The notes below the pieces were generated by a model. It saw only the letters and a program-made list of their open reading frames with translations, had not been told where the DNA came from and ran no database searches. A program made the position numbers and the translations under genes. This document shows positions 1-5,764 of a DNA stretch of 7,993 nt, piece by piece; the first letter of the stretch is position 1; every line of letters starts with the position of its first letter. This DNA is from Chloroflexota bacterium (lineage in GTDB: Bacteria; Chloroflexota; Dehalococcoidia; JACPQK01), in contig JACPQK010000127.1 in assembly GCA_016190535.1 (NCBI GenBank), positions 1 to 7,993 of the forward strand. The letters are read 5' to 3'.

Positions 1-965
1 CTGAAGGCCAGCCAGGGGTCTGCGTCCCTGGGGGCCATCATCTCGGGGGGAATCGCAGTTAGCGGCGGCCTCTGGGCCTCCTCGCCTTCCTTCGCCCGCA
101 GCAGGTGGAGGTTGTCCAGGGCGAACTTCTGGATCCCTTCCAGGTAGCTGAGGACGATGGGGAGGCCCCGGTATTCCTCCATTAGCTCGTGGAAAGCGTG
201 GCGCAGGGCCACCTCAGCTACCGTTCGGTCCAGCTTCCTTAGCTGGTCGGCGGTCTCCCTCTCCAGGGCATTCGCCCTCTCAAAGGCTGCCTCCACTCGC
301 TTCATCAGGTGTGCCTGCTTTGCCTCCAGGTCCTGGCGGGTCCCATTGTCCAGGGAGGTGTATTCTTCCTGGGTAATGGGACGACCCTCGGCCCGCATGG
401 GAATGACCATCAGCCCGGTGGCTGTGGGGTGGAGCAGGAACCCCTCCTGGTTCGCCTGTTGGTTCAGGTCTGTCAAAAGCTCCTGGCGCTGCTTCTGGCC
501 AGTATCGACGATGAGGTCCCTCTGCTCGACGTACTCCTTTGAGGAGAAGACCTTGCCCGCCTCGGTCAGCAGGTACTGCCGAAGCTCCTCCATCTGGCTG
601 CGAAAGAGGTTGCCTTTTCCCCTGGGTAGGGTAATCACCAGGGGCCTGTCCGGGGTGCTGAAATTGTAGACATAGCACCAGTCGTGGATAGGCGTTACCT
701 GACCTCTGCTCTCGCGTTCGGCCAGGACCCGCCTCAGGTGTGCCCGGATCATGGACATCTTGCCCGTGCCCGTGAGGCCGGTGACGAACAGGTTGTATCC
801 GGGCTTGTCGATAGATAGGCCGAACTCCACAGCCTTGATGGCCCGCTCCTGTCCCACGAACTCCTCCAGGGAGGATAGGTCGTCGGTACATGTAAAGGTG
901 AAAGTCTCGGGGTTACAGGTCCAGCGTAGCTTATCTAGGGGCACTTTGCGAGAGTCCTTTTCCAT
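1..965 (-). CDS. Lon-related AAA_32 ATPase/protease, N-terminal part (truncated by window edge)
   Basis: The reading frame is open from ATG 965 to the left edge (321 codons) with no stop, so the C-terminal part is missing. The start is supported by a Shine-Dalgarno AAGGTGAG at 971-978. Residues 33-62 (…EEFVGQERAIKAVEFG…GYNLFVTG) match the entry of the AAA_32 domain of Lon-related proteases (YcbZ/LonC type). A Walker A-like loop GLTGTGKM lies at residues 63-70. Residues about 200-270 are charged and helical, like the coiled-coil insertion of this family. Family members are about 800 residues long and end in an S16 Ser-Lys protease domain, which would lie outside the window, so protease activity cannot be judged. 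The residue after the Walker A Lys is Met (codon 756-758) instead of Ser/Thr, which may weaken ATP use; LonC-type members are reported to be ATP-independent. It lies 65 bases downstream of larB on the same strand. I am confident of the family, less so of the subfamily. Confidence 0.85.
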   Translation of the reverse strand, partial: MEKDSRKVPLDKLRWTCNPETFTFTCTDDLSSLEEFVGQERAIKAVEFGLSIDKPGYNLFVTGLTGTGKMSMIRAHLRRVLAERESRGQVTPIHDWCYVYNFSTPDRPLVITLPRGKGNLFRSQMEELRQYLLTEAGKVFSSKEYVEQRDLIVDTGQKQRQELLTDLNQQANQEGFLLHPTATGLMVIPMRAEGRPITQEEYTSLDNGTRQDLEAKQAHLMKRVEAAFERANALERETADQLRKLDRTVAEVALRHAFHELMEEYRGLPIVLSYLEGIQKFALDNLHLLRAKEGEEAQRPPLTAIPPEMMAPRDADPWLAF

Positions 966-970
966 ATCGC

Positions 971-995
971 CTCACCTTCCAAATGTGAGATTTTA
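971..995 (-). promoter_or_regulatory. Ribosome binding site and weak possible -10 of the Lon-related gene
   Basis: On the minus strand, AAGGTGAG (971-978) sits about six bases before ATG 965 and fixes this start. A TAAAAT hexamer at 990-995 (5 of 6 to the sigma-70 -10 consensus) would place a transcript start near 983. I find no good -35, so a separate promoter is doubtful and the gene may simply be read through from larB. Confidence 0.35.
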
Positions 996-1030
996 GGTCT
1001 GAAAAACAGGGCGGTGGTAGCGGGAGCTTC

Positions 1031-1795
1031 CTAGGGGCCAGGTTGGCCTCCCATTAAATTGATAAGGGCGGCCAGGTAGCCCGCCCCAAATCCATTGTCT
1101 ATGTTGACCACGGCCAGGCCAGGAGTGCAGGAGTTAAGCATGGCCAGCAGGGGCGCCAGCCCCCCAAAGCTGGCCCCGTAGCCTATGCTGGTGGGCACGG
1201 CGATGACCGGCGCTGCCGTGATGCCCCCTATGATGCTGGGCAATGCCCCCTCCATGCCTGCCACTACCACAATAGCCCTGGCCCTCTGGAGGGAGGGGAC
1301 TGCGTCCAGCAGGCGGTGAAGGCCGGCGACTCCCACATCGTAGTGACGGTCCACGGCGTTGCCCATGGCTGTGGCTGTGACCGCCGCTTCCTCGGCCACA
1401 GGCAGGTCGGCGGTGCCGGCACAGACCACGGATACCCCCGAGAGGAGGCCCGCTGGGCCCTGAGGTCCGATGGTGATGGCCCGAGCGAGCTCATGATACA
1501 CCGCCTGGGGCTGGGACTGTTTGACCAGGGCATAGGCTTCAGGGGATACCTTGGTCACCAGCACTCGACTATTCCTGGCGGCAAGGGAGTCCACGATGGT
1601 GGCAATCTGCTGGGGGCTTTTGCCTGGTCCAAAGACCACCTCCGGAAAGCCGCGGCGCAGCGCCCGGTGATGGTCTACCTTGGCAAAGCCCAGGTCCTGG
1701 TAGGGCAGTAGCCGCAATTGGCCCAGAGCTTCCTCCACAGGGACATTCCCATCCCTTACCCCCAGGAGTAGCTCGGACAGGTGGTTGGTGTCTAT
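1031..1795 (-). CDS. larB: Nickel-pincer cofactor biosynthesis protein LarB
   Basis: LarB carboxylates the pyridinium ring of nicotinic acid adenine dinucleotide at C5 and releases AMP, giving the biscarboxylated mononucleotide that LarE and LarC turn into the nickel-pincer cofactor of lactate racemase-type enzymes. From the proposed start the protein has 254 residues, close to the usual 250. Residues 41-64 (DHHRALRRGFPEVVFGPGKS…) are the LarB N-terminal signature. Residues 121-254 form the PurE/AIR-carboxylase-like domain, with CAGTADLPVAEEAAVTA (125-141), AGMEGALP (179-186), PTSIGYGASFGG (201-212) and LNSC (220-223); this Cys corresponds to the Cys that binds substrate in Lactiplantibacillus LarB. 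The frame is open upstream to an ATG at 1891, but that ATG and GTG 1837 precede the likely promoter. GGAGGT at 1801-1806 lies five bases before ATA 1795, so I place the start there. No larC, larE or racemase gene is in the window. Confidence 0.9.
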   Translation of the reverse strand: MDTNHLSELLLGVRDGNVPVEEALGQLRLLPYQDLGFAKVDHHRALRRGFPEVVFGPGKSPQQIATIVDSLAARNSRVLVTKVSPEAYALVKQSQPQAVYHELARAITIGPQGPAGLLSGVSVVCAGTADLPVAEEAAVTATAMGNAVDRHYDVGVAGLHRLLDAVPSLQRARAIVVVAGMEGALPSIIGGITAAPVIAVPTSIGYGASFGGLAPLLAMLNSCTPGLAVVNIDNGFGAGYLAALINLMGGQPGP

Positions 1796-1806
1796 GTCTG
1801 ACCTCC
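1793..1806 (-). promoter_or_regulatory. Strong ribosome binding site before an ATA start codon of larB
   Basis: On the minus strand a perfect GGAGGT (1801-1806) is followed by five bases and then the in-frame codon ATA (1793-1795). The next residues, D-T-N-H-L-S-E-L-L, look like a natural LarB N-terminus. No ATG, GTG or TTG lies at a usable distance. The codon differs from ATG by one transition, so it is either a rare ATA start or a recent mutation or assembly error. Confidence 0.55.
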
Positions 1807-1822
1807 GTAGCAGATAGAAACG

Positions 1823-1831
1823 ATTATAGCA
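1823..1831 (-). promoter_or_regulatory. Extended -10 promoter of larB
   Basis: Minus-strand TGC-TATAAT: a perfect -10 hexamer at 1823-1828 preceded by the extended TGn motif at 1829-1831. No good -35 hexamer is seen 16-18 bases upstream, which extended -10 promoters can tolerate. Transcription would begin near 1816, leaving about 20 bases of leader that include the GGAGGT. This excludes the upstream in-frame ATG 1891 and GTG 1837 as starts for this transcript. Confidence 0.55.
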
Positions 1832-1852
1832 CAGCACGCTTGAGCAGAACGC

Positions 1853-1861
1853 TGATATAAT
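1853..1861 (+). promoter_or_regulatory. Extended -10 promoter of the glycosyltransferase gene
   Basis: Plus-strand TGA-TATAAT: a perfect -10 (1856-1861) with an extended TGn. A transcript would start near 1868, giving a leader of about 70 bases before GTG 1939. It stands back to back with the larB -10, with 27 bases between the two hexamers, so the upstream contact regions of the two promoters overlap and could be regulated together. No convincing -35 is seen; TTGAGC at 1840-1845 is too close. Confidence 0.5.
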
Positions 1862-1938
1862 AGTTGGCCGCAGTCCATTGCTGTTCCTCACCGCAGGAAG
1901 CTGGAAGGAAACCTCTGCACAAGCTGGAGCAACAGGGC

Positions 1939-2694
1939 GTGGGACCAGGTCTCCCGACCGAGGGGACGGTCCAGCTCTCCATCGTCATCCCTGCCTATAA
2001 CGAGGCTTCAGGCATAGGTACAGCCCTTTTCTCTCTGCGGGAGTACCTGGAGGCCTTGCCTGGTCTTTCGCGGTGGGAGGTAATCGTGGTGGATGACGGA
2101 TCCCGGGATGGCTCTGCTATGGCTGTGGAAGGGGCCGTGGGAGAAGACCCTCGCTTCCGCCTGGTCCGCCACGAGAGAAACCGGGGTAAGGGGTGTGCCG
2201 TGCGGGCAGGGATGCTGGCAGCGCAAGGGCGCTACGCAGGGTTCATGGACGCAGACCTGTCTACCCATCTGGTGGCCGTAGCCCAGGCCCTGGGCCACCT
2301 GGCGGAGAGCAAAGATGTCGTAATCGCTTCGCGCCGGGTGCCCGGTGCCCGCATAGTGGTAGCGCAATCCTGGCCCCGCCGTATGGCCTCTCAGCTCTTC
2401 CGGCTGGCCGCACAGTGGCTTGTGGGCTTGAAGGATATCCGGGACAGCCAGTGTGGCTTCAAGTTCTTCCGTGGGGCCGTGGCCCAAGAGCTTTTCCCCT
2501 TGCTTACCACGGATGGCTTCCTCTTCGATGTAGAGCTCCTGGCCCTGGCCCAGCGGCGAGGCTACCGGGTGCTGGAGATGCCCGTAACCTGGACCAACCG
2601 CAAACAGAGCCGGTTGCGGGTATGGCCGCTAGCCTACCAGGTGCTGGCGGACCTGGTGCGCATCCGGCGCCGGCTACACAATGTCCCCTCCTAG
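1939..2694 (+). CDS. Glycosyltransferase family 2, dolichyl/polyprenyl-phosphate sugar transferase-like (ALG5/DPM1 type)
   Basis: A GT-A fold glycosyltransferase of about 251 residues, likely moving a sugar from a nucleotide donor to a polyprenyl phosphate at the inner face of the membrane. Visible motifs: SIVIPAYNE (residues 14-22), VVDDGSRDGS (50-59), the basic loop NRGKGCAVRAGM (81-92), the metal-binding DAD at 104-106 within MDADLST, IASRR (129-133), DSQCGFKFF (169-177) and FDVELLALAQRRGY. The QCGFK and FDVEL motifs are typical of the ALG5-like group. No transmembrane helix or GtrA-like tail follows, so it would be soluble or peripheral. The frame extends up to TTG 1864, but that codon lies only two bases after the -10 box and has no ribosome site. 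GTG 1939 has GGAG at 1926-1929 and begins just before the conserved domain. It is convergent with the sugar epimerase gene (22 bases apart), consistent with envelope glycan work. Donor and acceptor cannot be told. Confidence 0.88.
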   Translation: MGPGLPTEGTVQLSIVIPAYNEASGIGTALFSLREYLEALPGLSRWEVIVVDDGSRDGSAMAVEGAVGEDPRFRLVRHERNRGKGCAVRAGMLAAQGRYAGFMDADLSTHLVAVAQALGHLAESKDVVIASRRVPGARIVVAQSWPRRMASQLFRLAAQWLVGLKDIRDSQCGFKFFRGAVAQELFPLLTTDGFLFDVELLALAQRRGYRVLEMPVTWTNRKQSRLRVWPLAYQVLADLVRIRRRLHNVPS

Positions 2695-2711
2695 GAGTGG
2701 AGACTAATGCC

Positions 2712-2725
2712 CGGCCCTAGGGCCG
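2712..2725. repeat. 14-bp perfect palindrome at the convergent gene ends
   Basis: CGGCCCTAGGGCCG reads the same on both strands and contains the TAG stop of the epimerase gene (2717-2719). It lies 17 bases after the glycosyltransferase stop. As RNA it could form only a 5-bp stem with a CUAG loop and has no U-tract, so it is at best a weak bidirectional terminator or a protein-binding site; it may be chance. Confidence 0.3.
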
Positions 2726-3661
2726 TCCCGGTAGATGAGGGGTATCCCGAAAGTAGGCTACAGTACGGGCCAGCCCCTCCTCAAGGCCAGTGGCGGGCTG
2801 CCAACCCAGTACCCGGCGGGCCCTTTCTATATCCAGGTAGATGTGCCTTACCTCCCCTGGTAGAGGGGGGCCATGATGGGAATGCGCGGAGTAGCTGGTG
2901 AGCTGGGCCAGGTGCCGTAATATCGTATTTACCGAGGTGGCACTGCCCATGCCTATGTTGCAAGCTTCGCCGGAGCCTCTGGCCGTGGCTAGCAGGTTCG
3001 CCTGCGCCACGTCTCCCACGTAGACGAAGTCCCGCGTCTGCTCGCCATCCCCATTTATGGTTACCGGCTCATTCTTCAGCATGTGACCGATGAAGATAGC
3101 CACCACCCCCGCCTCTCCCAGGGGGTCCTGGCGCGGCCCGTAAACATTCCCGTAGCGCAGGATGGTGAAGTCCAGGCCGTGGGTGCTCCTCATGACGGCC
3201 AGGTAGTGCTCCACCGCCATCTTGGCAACTCCGTAAGGGCTCAGGGGGTGCAGAGGGTGTCCCTCGGGACACGGCATCTGTTGGGGGTCCCCGTAAATGG
3301 CCCCGCCACTGGAGGCGAAGACCAGCTTGTCTACCTCGTACTTCTGGCAGAGCTGGAGCAGGCGCAGAGAGCCCAGGATGTTCACCTGGGCATCCTGGTA
3401 GGGGTCCTGAACAGATATCCTGATGCTTATCTGGGCGGCGTGATGGTTGACCACCCGGGGCCTCTCCCTGAGGAATACCTCCTCCAGCCCGGGGTGGAGG
3501 AGGTCCAGGTGGTAGAGGCGCGCCCTGGGGTCCAGGTTCTCGCGGCGGCCTGTGGAGAGGTCATCAACCACAGCTACATCGTAGCCTTCGGCGAGATAGG
3601 CATCTACCACGTGGGAGCCAATGAAGCCGGCCCCACCCGTTACCAGCACTCTGTCAGTCAT
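2717..3661 (-). CDS. NAD-dependent sugar epimerase/dehydratase, GalE-like (UDP-glucose 4-epimerase family)
   Basis: A 314-residue extended short-chain dehydrogenase acting in the cytoplasm on nucleotide sugars, probably a C4 epimerase. The Rossmann NAD site GGAGFIGS is at residues 9-16, with the adenine-ribose acidic pair and DDLSTGRREN at 33-42. NHHAAQ is at 72-77. The catalytic region has SSGGAIYG (117-124) and the Tyr-x-x-x-Lys pair in YGVAK (143-147). NVYGPRQDP, the substrate-side RDFVYVGDVA and the C-terminal LGWQPATGLEEGL are all typical of the family. Length and motifs look complete. It faces the glycosyltransferase gene with convergent ends, and the two may serve the same envelope sugar pathway. 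ATG 3661 has only a poor ribosome site, and a perfect TATAAT lies 11 bases upstream, so the message may be nearly leaderless. The true substrate (Glc/Gal, GlcNAc or uronic acid) is not readable from the sequence. Confidence 0.9.
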   Translation of the reverse strand: MTDRVLVTGGAGFIGSHVVDAYLAEGYDVAVVDDLSTGRRENLDPRARLYHLDLLHPGLEEVFLRERPRVVNHHAAQISIRISVQDPYQDAQVNILGSLRLLQLCQKYEVDKLVFASSGGAIYGDPQQMPCPEGHPLHPLSPYGVAKMAVEHYLAVMRSTHGLDFTILRYGNVYGPRQDPLGEAGVVAIFIGHMLKNEPVTINGDGEQTRDFVYVGDVAQANLLATARGSGEACNIGMGSATSVNTILRHLAQLTSYSAHSHHGPPLPGEVRHIYLDIERARRVLGWQPATGLEEGLARTVAYFRDTPHLPGRP

Positions 3662-3672
3662 GCTACCAGGGG

Positions 3673-3678
3673 ATTATA
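3673..3678 (-). promoter_or_regulatory. -10 box of the epimerase gene, possible leaderless transcript
   Basis: Minus-strand TATAAT at 3673-3678, ending 11 bases before ATG 3661. Transcription would start near 3666, leaving about five bases of leader and no room for a Shine-Dalgarno site; none is seen. No clear -35 is found at 16-18 bases. Confidence 0.4.
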
Positions 3679-3736
3679 CCTCAGTCCGTCCGCAATGGCC
3701 CCGCCCTCGTGTTCTTTTTCGGATACTTTCCTAGCC

Positions 3737-3765
3737 TTGACGTTAGAGTCTCGGTATGTTACACA
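3737..3765 (+). promoter_or_regulatory. Possible promoter of the cysteine synthase-selD-JAMM operon
   Basis: TTGACG at 3737-3742 matches the -35 consensus at 5 of 6 positions. The hexamer 17 bases later, TACACA (3760-3765), matches the -10 only at 3 of 6. If used, the transcript would start after ATG 3756 and supports GTG 3783 as the translation start. This is a weak call. Confidence 0.3.
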
Positions 3766-3782
3766 GAGGACGAGGTTTTTCT

Positions 3783-4703
3783 GTGTTGCGCATTGTGGAC
3801 AGCGTCCTCCAACTTATTGGCGATACCCCTCTGGTGCGACTGCACCGGGTGGCCGGGCCTGGGATGGCCCAGGTCCTGGCTAAGCTAGAGTCGCAGAACC
3901 CGGGGGGCAGCGTCAAGGACCGCAGCGCTCTGGCTATGGTGGAGAGGGCCGAGGCGGAGGGAAAGCTGGGGCCTGGCTCCATCCTTGTGGAGGCGAGCGC
4001 CGGCAACACTGCGGTCTCTCTAGCCATGGTGGCGGCGGCCAAAGGCTACCGGCTCGTTCTGGCTATCCCGGAGGATGTACCCGTGGAGCGCCGCAGGCTT
4101 CTGGGCCGCTACGGGGTCGAGCTGTTGCTCACCTCCGCAGCGCAAGGGATGGCTGGGGCTGAGGCGGCTGCCCACACCCTGTCCCAGCAAGGGCCCCAGT
4201 ACTTCCGTCCCAATCCCTTCAGTAACCCGGCCAACCCCGAGGCCCATCGGCTCACCACCGCCCAGGAAATATGGGAAGCCACCCAGGGGCAAGTGGATGC
4301 CCTGGTGGTGGGTGTAGGTACGGGAGGCAGCCTGACAGGGGTCGGGGGGGAGCTCAGAGCGAGGCGCTCAGCTATCCTGCTAGTGGCGGTAGAGCCGGCA
4401 GCCTCCCCCGTATTGAGTAAGGGCACATCCGGCAGCCACAGCATCCACGGGCTAGGCACTGGCTTTGTGCCCCCCATACTGGACCGAAGCATAATCGACC
4501 GCATCGTCACGGTGACCGATGAGGAGGCCCTGACTATGGCGGGCCGCCTGGCTCGCGAGGAGGGCCTGCTGGTGGGGCCTTCTTCGGGGGCCAACGTCTC
4601 CGCGGCCCTTCTAATTGCTGGAGACATGGGGGCGGCCAAGACCGTGGTCACCCTCCTGCCCGACACGGGGGAACGCTACCTGGGAATGTCCTCGGAGAGG
4701 TGA
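3783..4703 (+). CDS. cysK: Cysteine synthase family protein (PLP-dependent, CysK-like) with variant substrate loop
   Basis: A fold-type II PLP enzyme of 306 residues, expected to make cysteine from an activated serine and sulfide. Residues 4-20 (IVDSVLQLIGDTPLVRL) are the family N-terminus. NPGGSVKDRS (39-48) carries the PLP lysine K45. GVGTGGS (177-183) binds the cofactor phosphate, and SSGAN (267-271) supplies the Ser that contacts the pyridine nitrogen. HSIHGLGTGFVP resembles the HKIQGIGAGFIP segment of CysK rather than the Arg-bearing CysM segment for O-phosphoserine. The loop normally TSGNTG reads SAGNTA (72-77), so substrate use may differ. I chose GTG 3783, with GAGG seven bases upstream, because it gives the usual N-terminus; the frame also holds ATG 3756 (nine extra residues) and TTG 3786. 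It is the first gene of an operon; its stop lies four bases before selD. Cysteine synthase is the best reading; another beta-replacement enzyme is possible. Confidence 0.87.
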   Translation: MLRIVDSVLQLIGDTPLVRLHRVAGPGMAQVLAKLESQNPGGSVKDRSALAMVERAEAEGKLGPGSILVEASAGNTAVSLAMVAAAKGYRLVLAIPEDVPVERRRLLGRYGVELLLTSAAQGMAGAEAAAHTLSQQGPQYFRPNPFSNPANPEAHRLTTAQEIWEATQGQVDALVVGVGTGGSLTGVGGELRARRSAILLVAVEPAASPVLSKGTSGSHSIHGLGTGFVPPILDRSIIDRIVTVTDEEALTMAGRLAREEGLLVGPSSGANVSAALLIAGDMGAAKTVVTLLPDTGERYLGMSSER

Positions 4704-4707
4704 GAGT

Positions 4708-5757
4708 ATGAGCCAAGGGGAGGCCTTTCGGCTGACCCGCCTGGCCCGCTGTGCTGGCTGAGCGGCCAAGATAAGTCCCAAGGACCTGGCGCAGGTGCTG
4801 CGCCAGCTACCGCCTGTTACCGACCCCAACCTCATCGTAGGCTTGCGGACGCCGGATGATGCTGCCGTCTACCGCCTCACCGGGGAGATCTCCCTGGTGC
4901 AGACGGTGGACTTTTTCCCCCCCATCGTGGATGACCCCTACGACTTCGGGGCCATTGCCGTGGCCAACGCCGTGAGCGACATCTACGCCATGGGCGGTAG
5001 GCCCTTGCTGGGGCTTAACATCGTGGCCTTCCCCCGAGATGCCCTGCCCCTGGAGGTGCTCGCCAGCATACTTCAGGGAGGGCATGACAAGGCTGCGGAA
5101 GCCGGGCTTCTGGTGGTGGGGGGACATTCCATCGTGGACGACGAGCCTAAGTACGGCCTTGCCGTTACCGGCATCTTGCAGATCCCTTACCCTATAACTG
5201 TGGCGGGTGCCCGCCCGGGGGACCAGCTCGTCCTGACCAAACCCCTGGGCGTGGGCGTGATTACCACCGCCCTCAAGGCTGATGCTGCCTCCCCTCAGGC
5301 GGTGGCCCGGGCCACTCAGGTGATGAAGACCCTGAACAAGGCCGCAGCCGAGGTGATGCTCCGTGTAGGGGTAAACGCCTGCACGGATGTAACAGGGTTC
5401 GGCCTGCTGGGCCACCTGAAGAATATGCTGGATGCCAGCAACGTGGGGGCTACTGTCTACCTCTCCCAAGTCCCTATCCTGGAAGAGGCCTGGACGCTGG
5501 CTGACATGGGTTCCCTCCCTGGAGGCACCACCCGTAACCTGGATTATGTCAAGGACTGCGTGCAGTGGCATGCCGAGGTGCCACCCCTGGCCCCCTCGCT
5601 GCTGGCCGACCCGCAAACGTCGGGGGGCCTGCTGCTCTCGGTGCCCGGCTTTCGCAGCTCAGAGCTGGTGGCCGCCCTGGCGGATGCCGGCGTGATGGGG
5701 GCTGTCATCGGAGAGATTGTTGCTGAGGGAGTGGGCCAGCTCCGGGTCCTGCCCTGA
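4708..5757 (+). CDS. selD: Selenide, water dikinase (selenophosphate synthetase), selenocysteine-containing through in-frame TGA at 4759-4761
   Basis: SelD makes selenophosphate from selenide and ATP, the selenium donor for selenocysteine and selenouridine. ATG 4708 has GGAGAGG (4694-4700) seven bases upstream and starts four bases after the cysteine synthase stop. Codon 18 is TGA. The residues around it, RLTRLARCAG-U-AAKISPK, align with the E. coli SelD N-terminus (RLTQYSHGAGCGCKISPK), so TGA replaces catalytic C17 and K21 replaces K20. Numbering after this stays near E. coli: DDAAVY at 50-55 and the metal-binding acids D51, D68 and D91. AIRS halves follow, with GGHSI, LTKPLGVGVITTALK, DVTGFGLLGHL, GGTTRNL and DPQTSGGLLL. 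The protein has 349 residues, the normal size. The frame is intact on both sides of the TGA with no frameshift, so this is recoding and not decay. Beginning at GTG 4795 would drop the catalytic Sec and Lys. Confidence in SelD is very high, and in Sec high. Confidence 0.95.
4759..4806 (+). promoter_or_regulatory. Bacterial SECIS element: UGA codon plus downstream hairpin in selD
   Basis: The Sec codon TGA (4759-4761) is followed after 24 bases by a perfect 9-bp inverted repeat: CTGGCGCAG (4786-4794), loop GTG (4795-4797), CTGCGCCAG (4798-4806). If the last pair opens, the loop is GGTGC. The apical loop begins about 33 bases after the UGA and its first base is G. This meets the known bacterial SECIS pattern of a stem-loop with the apical loop roughly 16-37 bases downstream of UGA and a G in its first two bases. 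SelB with Sec-tRNA would bind it to recode the UGA. The element lies within the coding region (residues 27-33). Confidence 0.75.
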
Positions 5758-5764
5758 AGAGGCC

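Noticed and set aside
1864..1938. TTG 1864 as the start of the glycosyltransferase
   Set aside because: It lies immediately after the -10 box, before the expected transcript start, has no ribosome site, and the extra 25 residues do not resemble the family.
2193..2720. Plus-strand frame of 175 codons inside the glycosyltransferase gene
   Set aside because: Alternate-frame shadow rich in Gly, Pro and Arg; the glycosyltransferase frame carries all conserved motifs.
2712..2725. Palindrome as a real rho-independent terminator
   Set aside because: Stem of only 5 bp with no U-tract on either strand.
3083..3883. Long plus-strand open frame of 266 codons opposite the epimerase gene
   Set aside because: It is the antisense shadow of the epimerase, which has all the SDR motifs; the translation shows no family features and crosses two promoters and the next gene.
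4109..4666. Minus-strand open frame of 185 codons opposite the cysteine synthase gene
   Set aside because: Low-complexity Ser/Pro/Thr-rich shadow with no recognisable motif.
3783..4703. Assignment of the cysteine synthase as CysM (O-phosphoserine/CysO-dependent)
   Set aside because: The segment equivalent to the Arg-bearing CysM region reads like CysK (HSIHGLGTGFVP), and no CysO gene is present; only the JAMM neighbour suggests it.
4708..4761. The TGA in selD read as a nonsense mutation, or the gene starting at GTG 4795
   Set aside because: The TGA coincides with the catalytic Cys/Sec site, conserved residues flank it on both sides in one frame, ATG 4708 has a proper ribosome site, and a SECIS-like hairpin follows. 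GTG 4795 lies in the hairpin loop and would remove the catalytic residues.
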